Position numbers and translations under genes: made by a program. A DNA stretch of 64,000 bases from Chrysophaeum taylorii (Eukaryota; Sar; Pelagophyceae; Pelagomonadales; Pelagomonadaceae): assembly GCA_029834535.1 (NCBI GenBank), contig JAQMWT010000458.1, positions 1-64,000 on the forward strand, given 5' to 3'. The notes beneath the pieces are model-generated. The model was not told where the DNA came from and made no database searches. It saw only the letters and a program-made list of their open reading frames with translations. Positions 20,911 through 30,502 of the stretch are shown here, piece after piece. Position 1 is the first letter of the stretch. The number at the start of each line of letters is the position of its first letter.

Positions 20911-22036
20911 TCTACTGGTTTGACGACATACATACATACATACATACATACATACATAATGGACTCTTGCTTGCTGCGGTTCTTCTGGAATGAAGAATGC
21001 CGAGATCTGCTAGATGCTGCTGCTGCTGCTGCTGCTTGGGTGGTGGTGGTGGTGGGTACGAGAGCCACGAGAAGAGGCGTTGTCGCAAAGGAAGGAAGGA
21101 AGGAAGGAAGGAAGGAAGGAAGGAAGGAGCCGGGTGGGCCCGGGCGAGCGTCGAAATATTATGTGGTCGACCTCGACCTCGTCCGTCAAGGCGGTCGACG
21201 TCGACCGCATCCGCCCCTTAGCCTCGTCCTCGCGGGCAGTCTCCTGGGCTTTGCGCTTGCCCAAGAGGTCCGGCAGCTTGCTTGCCTGTCCGACGACGAA
21301 CGCGGGACACTTTTCCTGGTCGTCGTCGGCTTATTCACCTCCAGGATTATTACCTCACGCCGGGACTGCTGCACTGGGCCTTCTCTCTCTCTCTCTCTCT
21401 CTCTCTCGCTTGGACCTAAAGAAGTACTTGAAAACCGCCCGCCTGTGACGTGATGGTAAGATCGACCAAGTCGTTCTCGGCGAGCGCGCGAGGAACTTGG
21501 TTCTTAGCGCGGTGCGATTCTTGGCTTCCATCTGGACCTTCTCGGTCAGAATATTCTGGGGGTGCGTAGAAGCCGGTGGGGGCACCGCAGAGAATCTCAT
21601 CTCGTTGGCTGCGTAGACTTGAAACTCGCGTGCGACTGCACTTTTGCAGTAGTCAGTCCTGGACTTGGTCAGAGCAAGGGTCTTCTACTGGCGCACCTTC
21701 CACTTGTTCTATTGTTCGATCTCCTCCGAGAGCAGCAGCAGCAGCAGCAGCAGCGATTGGTGCATCTCGGCACCCTCCTGTGGTCAAGCACCTCTTCGGC
21801 CCGACGACGTAGGTCGTAGTGGTTGACGGCTTGGATTATGATGATGATCTGCCAAGGCGCTTCTGAGTCAGTCAGTCAGTCAGTCAGTCCGGCGTTGAAC
21901 TTTTGCAGGGAGGAGAAAAAACATAGAAAAGTTTTGTTGTTGTTCGTTCCGTTCCGTTCCGTTCCGTTCCGTTCCGTTGTTGTTGTTGTTGTAAAAAGGC
22001 CGAAAAGATACATAGATATAGGAGCGAGTAGGAATA
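20911..22036. other. Microsatellite-rich intergenic region with a possible unresolved minus-strand gene
   Basis: Simple repeats include (ACAT)n near 20,930, (CTG)n near 21,015, (GAAG)n at about 21,090-21,128, (CT)n at about 21,380-21,406, (CAG)n near 21,732, (CAGT)n near 21,867, and (GTTCC)n with (GTT)n at about 21,940-21,992. Between them, minus-strand pieces look protein-like: STHPQNILTEKVQMEAKNRT (about 21,500-21,570) and GKRKAQETAREDEAKGRMRS (about 21,200-21,264). They sit in different frames, as expected for exons parted by short introns. I recognise no family and cannot place splice sites confidently. Confidence 0.35.
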
Positions 22037-25000
22037 ATGGAGGGTGCGGTGGCGTGGTGGGAGGCGCGGCAGCGGCTGATGATGGCGCGGTCGGAGCAGC
22101 AGCTCTTGGTGGAGCGGAGTCTCGCGGAGTTGCGGAAGGCACCACCACAAGCACCGCGCGGCGGCAAGAAGAGTCTCGCGTGTCTCGAAGGGCGCGTTCG
22201 GCTGATGCGGGCGTCGCTGCGCGGCGAAGCGCGGCCCTTCGCCGAGAACGAGGTGGATTCGTTGGTCCCCCACAAGGTAAGACGGCGCGAAGCGACGCCC
22301 GAGAGTGATGAACAGTGTCGATTTTGCGGGAGGTTCGTGCCGGAATTGAATCTCCACGAAAGCGAATGCAAGCGAAGACGGAAAGAGTCGAGCGTCGCGA
22401 CGGCGCCGCAGGCGCCCCGGAATGTTCGGATCGGTCGCGCGACGGCGACGGAGCTTTTTGTGGAATGGGAGCCGCCTATTTTGGACGGCGGGTCGGCGGT
22501 TTTGGAATACGAGATCAAACTCGGCGAAAAAAGAATGAAAACGACGTCTTTTTGTCTGGCCGACCCCGTCGCTGATTTTGGGTTTAGGATAACCGACCTC
22601 GCTGCGTCCGAGGAGTATTCTTTGTGTGTTCGGTGCTCGAACGACAAAGGCTGGAGCGCGGAGTCGGCAACGGTTATCGGAGTCACGAAATCAGCGATCG
22701 CTCCGTCTAAACCATTGTTCGTAACGTGTTCCGAGCCGACAGCGACCGAGATCGCGGTGCGGTGGTCGCCGCCCTTCAGCGACGGCGGCGCCCAAATCGA
22801 AGAGTACGTGCTCTCCTACACCGAAACTCGGCACCTCACTATAACTCAACACATCGCCGAATTCGGAAGACGCGGCGCGGACGCGTCGCGCCGAGCGGAG
22901 TACGCTATTCCAGCAACGAAAACAACAACAACAACAACACCAAACGGGGGGCGGTGCTGCTGCTGCTGCTGCGAGTGGCTGATGCGCGGGTTGCGCGCGG
23001 GGAGCGACTACTCCAAAATCTCGGTCCGCGCGATCAACGCGGCCAAACTCTCGGGAGCCGCGTGGGTTTCGCGTTCTACAATCCGCACGCTCGCGCCGAC
23101 GGTAAGGCTCGAGTACGAGGACGAACTGCGGAGAGCGCGCGGCGTCGAAGGTCCGTTGATCGACACGGATTTCTACGGCGGCGTCCTGCAGCGCGAGGTG
23201 CGGGCGGACTACGTTGCGAGACTAGAATTGGAGCTCGAGAAGCTTCCAGTCGACGTCGAACCGCCGGCGCCGCCGGAGATTCTGAGGCTGAGGAGAAGCG
23301 TATGCCTGGACGACGAGGATGAGCCGCGGCCCGTTCGCATCGAAAAAAAGAAGAAGTCCTCTGAGTGGCAGCAGGCGAAGAACGAATTCGCGTCGCGCGT
23401 CGCGATCGGACGCGAACTGGCGTCGCTTCGAGCGCGAGTTTCGATCGTCGAGGCGGAGTTGGACCGCGTGGCACCGTTGACCGCGAGCTTTGTGAACAGC
23501 GCCGTGATCCACGGCTCCGACCAGCGGTTTCCCAAGCCGCAACTCCAGAGAGATCTCGAGACGGAGCTGGAGAGGTGTTTGGGGTCAATCGCTCGAGCCA
23601 AACGGACTCTGCGCCGCCGCGAGAAACCGCTTAGGCTCGTCGTTTCCGCGGCGGCGGCTTCGACGACGAAAAAACAACAACAACAAGAGGCTCCTTTCTC
23701 ATCATCATCATCAGGAGAAGAAGAAGAAAGACGTAGGAAGAAAGAGGAGCTGCGTTGCGCGTTGAGATCTTTTGCCTCGCGACTCGCGAGATCAGCTTTC
23801 GAGAAATGGAGGAAGCCTCCCTCGAGAGAAATATCGTCGCGCGGGTCGCGGCTTTTAACCCTCGCGAAGCGCAGGCGCTCGGAGGTCGCGACCCGCGCTC
23901 AGTTCGCGCTGGAGGACCTCGCCCCGATCCACGAGGAACTTGGGAACGAGACGTTCACGCCCGGAGACGCGTGGCTGCGGCGCGGAAACTTGTCCGAAGC
24001 GATCGAGAAATACGCGGCAAAAAAAGAGTTTTCGAAAATAGGGTCCGCGTACGCCGCGACGGGAGATCACACCAAAGCTCTCGTCGCGCTGGAGGGTTTA
24101 GGGCGTTTTGATCTCGAGGGTCGCTCGCGTATGGCCCTATTCGAGTACCGAGCTGCTATCCGGGCGTTCGAGCGAGCCGGGGACGCGGAGGGCGCGGCCG
24201 AGGCGAGGACCAGGCGGGATGGTGGTGCCCGAACAAAAAAAAAACAAAACTCTCCTACAAAATTCCAAGTTGCGAGACAGCGGCTCGACGGGTTGGTAGC
24301 GAAGATCCAAAACGCGGGACTCGAGCGAGGGACGATAATCGAGCTCCAAAGGGAATCGAGGAGAGCGATGCGGCTCCGAGACGATCAGAAGAAGTTTCGC
24401 GAAGATATCCAGAATCTGAAGGAGGCCGGGCAGGAGCAAGGTATCGCGACCGCCAAGATCTCGGACGTTCGCACCCAGATCGCCGCCGAAATCCAAGTCG
24501 CCAAGTCCTCGGACGAAGACCAAATGGAATCAGCGCTGGTGCACGGCAGGGCGCAGGCGTTCGAAATAGAAGAGCTCAAGGTGCGATTGATGGAGCGATA
24601 CGTCCAAGTCGGACGAGACTTGGAAGCCTCGCGGCAAGCGGAAATCCAGATCAGAGACAAAATCTTATCCCTCGAAGATCGGATTTCAGAACGCGACGAG
24701 GAACTCAAAGTAGAGACTGGAGATCTGATGCGGTCGGTCGTCCTCAAGAAACAACCCGTGAGACTCGTGGCTCTCAACGCCGCCGCCGGCAGCAGCAACA
24801 ACAACAACAACAACAACAAGGATCCGGGTCTATTGTTGTGCACGGCGAGCGGCACGGTCGTGTCGCTCTTCGACCTCAAACTTTCGGGCAAGATGGTCAA
24901 GGCGTTCGATTCGCACTCCAAGCACGTGACTGCCCTCTACTTCTTCCAGCGCACCGTGTATTCGGGGGGCGCGGACCACCTGGTGATAAGGTGGAGCATT

Positions 25001-26707
25001 GATGATGATGATGATGATGATATCTCTGCTGCTGGTGGTGGTGGCGGTGGCACGAAACTCGAGGGCCACGAGGGGACGGTGACGGCGGTTTGTTGCGACG
25101 CGGCGCGCGCCGTGTCGGGGTCGGCCGACGCGAAGATCAGAGTATGGCAGGACGCGCGATGCGTGCGCGTGCTGCACGGCCACCTGAAATCCCCCCTCGC
25201 GCTCCAGGTGGGTCCGTCGTGGCTGGCGAGCGCGGGCTTGGACGGCGCGCGGCTCTGGCGGTATCACCGCGGCGAAAAGAAGACGTGTTCCGCTCCTCGA
25301 AGTTTCCAAGGTCGGATCACGGCGATAAAGTACGGGGCATTAGAGCTCATCGGCGGGCTCGCCGACGGGTCGTTGGCAGTGTGGTGGTTGGCCGACGGCG
25401 AGCTCGTCCAGACGGCCAAGCCGCACGCCAAAGGTCCGGTTTTCGGTTTAGAGTTTGACGCGACGCGAGTCGTGAGCTGCGCGGCCGACGGCTTGGTCGC
25501 GGTCACGGATCTCACCACGGGCTCGACGCTCCAGAGTCTGAGGGGCCACGAGGGCGCGGTGCTCGCGGTCGCGTATGATTCGTCGAGAGTTTTGAGCGTT
25601 GGATCCGACGGCACCGCGCGCGAATGGAAATGGATCTCGGGGGGCCAGGAAGAGGCGACCAACAAGTACCATATCGTCGATTCGCGCGACACCCTCGGCA
25701 CAATAGCGCGCAAGTACGACGTCAAGGTCAAGGACCTGGCGCGTTGGAACAACTTGACGAACGCGAGAGACGTCTACGCCGGAACGCGATTGCTCGTGGC
25801 GCCCGAGCAGCAGCAGCCAAATCCTGCCAACAGAAGAAGAAGAGAATATACCGCCGCCGCCGGCGGCGGTTTATTGTGGCGGCGGCGGCGGTCCTCCTCC
25901 GTGAAAAACAAAACCAAAACACCCTCGCGCATCATCGTCGCCGACCGGACGTTTTTCGATCCAAAGTCGCAAAGCGGTCGCGTGTACAAAGCGATCGACC
26001 CGACCGCGCTCGACGCCGACAGATCGATGCTGCGTCGGATGAAGCGCCCAAAGTCGCACGGGTTGGGGAACCGGATCTCGTCGTCGATCGGCGACGCGGT
26101 GGACGAGTTTGGCCAAGTCGCCGCGAATCGCCGCGACGACGAGGAGAAGGAGAAAAGACGACGTTCGAGAGAAGAGAAGGACGACGCGGCCGCGCGCGCG
26201 GGGGACGCGACGCGAAAAACGCTCGCGGAACGACGGCTGGACGAGAAATCGCGAGCGGTTTACGAGGAAGTGTTGTTTTTGTGCCTCTCCGACGTGCTCT
26301 ACTCGATTGCCGGCGAGGCCGCGAAGACGAGCAAATGGAACGAGTCGCTGGCCGGAAGGATCGCCGGCACCGCGAAGAAGAAGACTACCCCTCCACCTTC
26401 CGCTCTCGTCGTCGAGGAGGCACAGCTGCAACCAGCGGACACCGAGCCCACGTCGTCTTCGATGTCGTTGGAAGCCGGCGCGCGACGCCAGTTCGTTCAT
26501 TCGGAACTCCGACGACGACAAAGAAGAACTCCGACGACGACGACAAAGAAGAACTCCAAAAAACCAAGACGCCGCCGCCGCCGCCGCAAGCCTCGCTTTC
26601 CCCAGGTCGAGCCACCCGCCGCCGCCCCAGAGGAGAACACCTTCCGCACCGACGCCCGCGAACGCGTGGAGTTAGCGCGACAGATCGCGCGCGAAATTGA
26701 TAGATAA
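22037..26707 (+). CDS. Giant multidomain protein: C2HC finger, two FN3, TPR-like, coiled coil, WD40, LysM
   Basis: This single 1,556-codon frame has no intron. In order it contains: a basic N-terminus; a CRFCGRF...HESEC zinc-finger-like motif (about 94-111); fibronectin type III domain 1 (about 123-222) and domain 2 (about 224-355, interrupted by poly-Thr and poly-Cys tracts); a helical TPR-like segment (about 640-720, GDAWLRRGNLSEAIEKYA); a long coiled coil (about 755-910); WD40 repeats (about 928-1205, e.g. EGHEGTVTAVCC, RGHEGAVLAVAYDSSRV); one LysM domain (about 1209-1256, YHIVDSRDTLGTIARKYDV); and a highly basic tail. FN3, WD40 and LysM in one chain suggests a scaffold, perhaps of cytoskeleton or cilium, but function is unknown. 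Homopolymer tracts (N, D, G, T) come from in-frame microsatellites. The stop codon abuts the next gene's ATG. Confidence 0.85.
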   Translation: MEGAVAWWEARQRLMMARSEQQLLVERSLAELRKAPPQAPRGGKKSLACLEGRVRLMRASLRGEARPFAENEVDSLVPHKVRRREATPESDEQCRFCGRFVPELNLHESECKRRRKESSVATAPQAPRNVRIGRATATELFVEWEPPILDGGSAVLEYEIKLGEKRMKTTSFCLADPVADFGFRITDLAASEEYSLCVRCSNDKGWSAESATVIGVTKSAIAPSKPLFVTCSEPTATEIAVRWSPPFSDGGAQIEEYVLSYTETRHLTITQHIAEFGRRGADASRRAEYAIPATKTTTTTTPNGGRCCCCCCEWLMRGLRAGSDYSKISVRAINAAKLSGAAWVSRSTIRTLAPTVRLEYEDELRRARGVEGPLIDTDFYGGVLQREVRADYVARLELELEKLPVDVEPPAPPEILRLRRSVCLDDEDEPRPVRIEKKKKSSEWQQAKNEFASRVAIGRELASLRARVSIVEAELDRVAPLTASFVNSAVIHGSDQRFPKPQLQRDLETELERCLGSIARAKRTLRRREKPLRLVVSAAAASTTKKQQQQEAPFSSSSSGEEEERRRKKEELRCALRSFASRLARSAFEKWRKPPSREISSRGSRLLTLAKRRRSEVATRAQFALEDLAPIHEELGNETFTPGDAWLRRGNLSEAIEKYAAKKEFSKIGSAYAATGDHTKALVALEGLGRFDLEGRSRMALFEYRAAIRAFERAGDAEGAAEARTRRDGGARTKKKQNSPTKFQVARQRLDGLVAKIQNAGLERGTIIELQRESRRAMRLRDDQKKFREDIQNLKEAGQEQGIATAKISDVRTQIAAEIQVAKSSDEDQMESALVHGRAQAFEIEELKVRLMERYVQVGRDLEASRQAEIQIRDKILSLEDRISERDEELKVETGDLMRSVVLKKQPVRLVALNAAAGSSNNNNNNNKDPGLLLCTASGTVVSLFDLKLSGKMVKAFDSHSKHVTALYFFQRTVYSGGADHLVIRWSIDDDDDDDISAAGGGGGGTKLEGHEGTVTAVCCDAARAVSGSADAKIRVWQDARCVRVLHGHLKSPLALQVGPSWLASAGLDGARLWRYHRGEKKTCSAPRSFQGRITAIKYGALELIGGLADGSLAVWWLADGELVQTAKPHAKGPVFGLEFDATRVVSCAADGLVAVTDLTTGSTLQSLRGHEGAVLAVAYDSSRVLSVGSDGTAREWKWISGGQEEATNKYHIVDSRDTLGTIARKYDVKVKDLARWNNLTNARDVYAGTRLLVAPEQQQPNPANRRRREYTAAAGGGLLWRRRRSSSVKNKTKTPSRIIVADRTFFDPKSQSGRVYKAIDPTALDADRSMLRRMKRPKSHGLGNRISSSIGDAVDEFGQVAANRRDDEEKEKRRRSREEKDDAAARAGDATRKTLAERRLDEKSRAVYEEVLFLCLSDVLYSIAGEAAKTSKWNESLAGRIAGTAKKKTTPPPSALVVEEAQLQPADTEPTSSSMSLEAGARRQFVHSELRRRQRRTPTTTTKKNSKKPRRRRRRRKPRFPQVEPPAAAPEENTFRTDARERVELARQIAREIDR

Positions 26708-27816
26708 ATGAGGAGGGCAAGCGTTTTCGTAGTGGTCCTTGCCGCCGCGGCTATGTATATCGCAACGATGCGGCGGGACGAGGTGGAGACTGTCGCTTGG
26801 GGGACACCGCTCGGCTCGGTGCCTCCGAAATTCGTGGACAGCCCCGCCGCTCGGTGGCCAGCGATAGCGTTGTGGACGCCCTCCTACATCGCCGAAAAGG
26901 TGCCAGAATTCAAGCGCGTGACAACTGTGGGCAGCGACGGACTGTATGTCTACGAGGCGCGGCGACCTCTCGGCGGGACGGGACTCCAAGGTGGCGGCCG
27001 ATGAAGAGCTCGGAGTTCTTCGCGAGGATGAACGCAACCATCGACTACGCGCACGGCTGGGTCGGCGACTTCCAAGCGCTCTCCGACGACGCCCCGACGT
27101 CCTGGATGATGCGGTCGAATCGCTCGCGGCACCAGGTGTGGCTCGGACGCGCGGGAACCCTCGCGCACTACGACCATTCGAAAAATCTTATCGCCCAAAT
27201 TCGAGGCCGCAAGCAGTTTCTTTTGGCTAGCCCCGACAACTGGGATACTTTTGGCGACGAACCGCGGCTTTCGCCGCGCGTCGGATTCGCGCGCCGCGGC
27301 CGCTTCGAGAGCAAAATCGAGACGGTCCTCGGGCCGGGCGAGGTCCTCTACATTCCGCCATTTTGGTGGCACCAGACACGAGCTCTCGGTATGTCGGCGA
27401 GCCTCAACGTTTTTACTCCGTCGGAGAGCGGGGACTTCCCCCGACTCCTCGACGTGTCGCTGCCGGCGGCGTGCCATCACGGCGACATCGCAGCCACGAT
27501 ACGCACCCTCGTCGAAACGGTCGTAAAAGACGTTCCGGTCGAAGCGTTTCTCCGGCGCTTGCTGAGGAACCGGTACGACGGCGGCGAATACGACTGCCCG
27601 CCGGCACCAACAACAACAACGATTTGCGCCGCCGCCAGAGGAGGGCAGGTCGAGGACCTCCACAAGGTGCACCGCATTGCCGACGCGCTTTTATCCTGGT
27701 GGGGGCCCAAGGAGCGGGACCTCGTGCTGGCGGACTACGTCGAAGAGTTGGCAAATTACGCAGCACCTCGACGAGCGTGCGACCTCCTTCGGTGTCTGGC
27801 GACGAACCAGTCATAA
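26708..27816 (+). CDS. JmjC-domain (cupin-8) oxygenase, two exons
   Basis: A predicted Fe(II)/2-oxoglutarate oxygenase. Exon 1 is 26708-26943 and exon 2 is 26991-27816, joined across a 47-nt GT-AG intron, giving 353 residues. The join yields GSDGLWRPMKSSEFF, which fits the family. A hydrophobic N-terminus (VFVVVLAAAAMYIA) looks like a signal anchor. The iron ligands are visible as HYD (LAHYDHSKNLI) and a distal His (IPPFWWHQTRALG), with RKQFLL supplying the usual 2OG-binding lysine. A JmjC/FIH-like enzyme of the endomembrane system or a hydroxylase is more likely than a histone demethylase. The start ATG follows the stop codon of the FN3 gene with no spacer, so the transcripts must overlap or be linked. 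A 60-bp scrap of a paralogue lies at 32.25 kb. Confidence 0.85.
26944..26990 (+). other. 47-nt intron of the JmjC gene
   Basis: The donor GTATGT and acceptor CCAAG bound 47 nt. Removing it restores one frame and a conserved-looking junction; without it the frame hits a stop at 27002. Confidence 0.8.
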
Positions 27817-27905
27817 AAAATCATCATATTATCGCGTTTTGTCGACGCGTGCGTGCTCTCGTAGCGTGCAGCAATCAAACATCATCTCCGCGAGATGGAC
27901 AGGGT
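27817..27905. other. Short 3' flank of the JmjC gene
   Basis: AT-richer DNA with no feature, ending in a TAA microsatellite that borders the next transposon. Confidence 0.5.
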
Positions 27906-28059
27906 AATAATAATAAGGGAAAAGTCAAGTTTCCAACCACCATATATGTTTGGTCACCGTAAACCCTCAACAAGTTTGGTCACTTAAGTTTAGTCAATCC
28001 GTATCTTGGCTGACTAAACTTGTACTCTTAGAGAGCAAACATTCTGTTCGCTGACAAAA

Positions 28060-30010
28060 CAAGGCCCGCCGTGATCAAGCTTTCAGCGGTTCTACACGTC
28101 GCACTGAGACTCCGGAGCGTCCTTCGACTTCGAAACGAACACGGTATCGATGCGGGTTTCGTCGCTCAGGTCGAGCGGGAGCGTGGTGGTAGCACGCCGA
28201 CGTCGGTTGACCACGACGCCGAGAAGAAGTCGCGTGCCCAGACGAAGGTAAACGACTACGAGAGATCGCCGAGTACGCTGTCGCAGCTCAGAGCGCGCAA
28301 ATGCGAGGCTCCACTTTACTCGATCTAACCAAGATGCCAAGTTCAGCATGTGTGTTCTCGAGGCCGACTTGCAGCAGCATCTGATGTTCGACACGGGCGG
28401 CAAGTTGACGGCGCGTACAACATCATGGTCTACAGCGCGACAGCGCTGTCGTTCAAGTGCTATATGTAAGATGCAGCTTTTATGTGCGTGCTGGTCGTTG
28501 TGATGTGCAAGTAGACAATACCGTCACATGTGCTAAGAGGCACACCTGCTCCAAACCTTCTTGCCGACAAAGATCCAGCTATCGCGCGAAGCACACTTCT
28601 GCGAGGCCGTGTCGGTCCTCATCAATGGCTTTATGGAGGGCAAGTCAGGCGGCTCGCTGGCCGGTTAGCACCCGGAAAGTCCGCGCTGGGATGGGGTTCG
28701 AGTTCGCTCGGTTGGGCAGAGCGCGACGGACAGGTCGATTGTTCGTGGACCAACACGTCCGCGGCCTGCGACGCTTTTGCACGACCTCGCACAAGACCGC
28801 GCGCAGTGGCGGTCCACCATCAACAAGTCCGTCCTCGTCCCTCGCCTCTGCCCCACAACTGCGTGATTTTCCTCTGTGATTCCGTACCGGCTCCTGCCGG
28901 TCCGGCCTGGCTCCCATGCTCGGGAGACGTCTGAAGTTAGTTAGTTAGTTAGTTAGTCAGTCAGGCGGCTCTTCTCGGCATATGCGTTTGATAGACATCT
29001 GCAACAGTGTCATCCGCTAAAGGCACGAGATGACGAACCGGGATCGTTCGCTGTAGTCTGTCATAAACATCGAACTAATAAGGCGCATCCGAATGAATAA
29101 TCTTGGGCGACGAAGAAAACAGCGTGGTATCAGCGTTGTCTTGCGCAGGCCGTGTTTGTATATGTTGTTCTGTGAGTATTCGCATGTTGATGCGTGTGTA
29201 TGGGCAATCTTGGTGGCATTCAATTTGGTGTGATCAAATTTCGAACAATCACATCAAACTTGTCATATTTTAGACTCGTACTGACGACTCGTACTGACGA
29301 CTGGGTTAGAATTACAGGGGTGGTGTCGGCGATCTTCCGGAACGAGGCTGTCGACGTCTTGACATCCCTTCGCGCCGCAGCTTGTATTTGCCGACTTTCT
29401 CGTACAGTGCTCGACGGTGCAGCAGCAGCTCCCGGGGAGATCTTGCGGCAGGGCGGGGTTTGTCGAGATGCGCGAGGAGGATAAGGAGGTGTTCTCTTAC
29501 GGTCGTGCGAGTTGTTTATGCTGGCGTAACGGCACGTGCTCGCGTTGCCGTCCCATGATCAAGCTGGACAGCTAACTCCGGATCGGGTACGCGACGGTGA
29601 GGAACTCCTGAACGTGGTCCTGTACGGTCCCGCACAAGTGCGGGACTACAATCTTTGGGTGCTCGAGGGGCGTTGCTCGCGCAGTTTCTCGAGGTCGTCG
29701 AGTTTCGCGTTTTAACTCGACCCCGAGTCGATTATCAAAGACGCTCCCTCTCGGATTTTGGGATGCAGCATGGGGTGATCCGTCTCACGCAGACCATGTA
29801 AGTCTGGTGTCCGATGTCCGCTTGTTGCTGAAGAATGACGCACGACCACGGCAACACCACCGTGGAGAGTCGCGGTTTGGGTGGCTTCTACGAACGATGG
29901 AAGGTACGAGAATGGGCCCAGCTTAAATACGCCAAGCCGTGGGAATCTGCTCTCGAGGCCGCGCGTCGCTACCCGTTCTCCTTGCGTATCGCCGCGCTGT
30001 CTTAGGATGG
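28060..30010 (+). pseudogene. Coding remnant of the TIR transposon, copy 1
   Basis: Short frames such as DKDPAIARSTLLRGRVGPHQ and a terminal GGFYERWKVREWAQLKYAKP (about 29,880) have counterparts in copy 2 with more continuity. No catalytic domain is recognised, and many frame changes are present. Confidence 0.4.
28656..28958 (+). mobile_element. LINE 3' fragment with (GTTA)n tail
   Basis: 303 bp lies between two copies of AGTCAGGCGGCTC (28643-28655 and 28959-28971), a 13-bp target duplication. The homologous site at 35.27 kb is empty and has a single copy. The 3' 65 bp (GGTCCGGCCTGGCTCCCATGCTCGGGAG, then GTTA repeats) match the SINE at 9.84 kb, while the upstream part differs from the SINE. 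I infer a 5'-truncated LINE, partner of the SINE. The minus frames here show no named domain. Confidence 0.75.
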
Positions 30011-30343
30011 ACCTTGTTTAGTTACTACATCAATACAGTTTAACTTGGAGTTTAAAGCAGAGGAACACAGCCATAGGATACCTATCTTTATTTGTTGGCG
30101 TTTTACTATAAAAAGAGGCGTCTTATAAGAAGTGCCTCTTATTCGAACATTTTTAAATCCCACTGTAGGTTTTACTTTTTTTATTGCTTTTGTTAAAACG
30201 TAAAAAAAACGCGTGTTATTTAAAAGTCTCATTTTTTGTGAAATTTTCAATAAAGACACTTCTGCTTTGGTTTTTTTTCCTGATTTTATTAAGGTTTGAA
30301 TAAATATTTTTTTTATCTCTTGATTTTTGTAGATAATTTTCAT
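30005..30343 (-). pseudogene. rps7: Mitochondrial ribosomal protein S7, NUMT copy, truncated
   Basis: The frame begins MKIIYKNQEIKKIFIQ and contains FFYVLTKAIKKVKPTVGFKN, VRIRGTSYKTPLFIV and IGILWLCSSALNSK, the conserved S7 core (KP-V..+NVR..G..Y..P). The C-terminal part of S7 is cut off at the NUMT border. The last few codons and the stop come from the NUMT edge and flanking transposon. UGG encodes the tryptophan, so no deviant code is implied. Confidence 0.85.
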
Positions 30344-30502
30344 TTATTTTTTTTTAATTTTTTTTTAAAGGTGTTCCATACTTAGAACGAGAGGTCTTTC
30401 GTTTCCCTAAACCACTCAGGTCATAACATCCTCGAATTAAATGATATTTTACACCGGGAAGATCTTTTACACGACCACCTCGAACAAGAACACACTCGTG
30501 CT
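30012..30502 (-). other. NUMT: mitochondrial rps12-rps7 fragment in nuclear DNA
   Basis: This sharply AT-rich island in GC-rich DNA encodes on the minus strand the end of ribosomal protein S12 and most of S7, in mitochondrial order with a 10-bp spacer. The left edge is exact: CTTAGGATGGA is shared with transposon copy 2 (36.3 kb) up to 30011, then mitochondrial sequence begins. The right edge falls in ACTCGTGCTCACA, a stretch that also occurs in Helitron unit 1 (about 11,723), which suggests microhomology joining. Both reading frames are still open, so the transfer is recent. Confidence 0.85.
30354..30502 (-). pseudogene. rps12: Mitochondrial ribosomal protein S12, NUMT copy, C-terminal part
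   Basis: It encodes [36 protein letters not shown] and [13 protein letters not shown], ending in TAA. This is the highly conserved S12 C-terminus ([18 protein letters not shown]). The N-terminal two thirds are missing beyond the right border. Confidence 0.9.

Noticed and set aside
22037-22100. Possible bacterial origin of the LysM protein
   Set aside because: FN3/WD40/coiled-coil context, base composition and in-frame microsatellites match neighbouring nuclear genes.
26797-27816. Single-frame 339-codon reading of the JmjC gene
   Set aside because: Its first 60 residues are arginine-rich shadow sequence. The spliced form with a 47-nt intron gives a hydrophobic N-terminus and a better junction.
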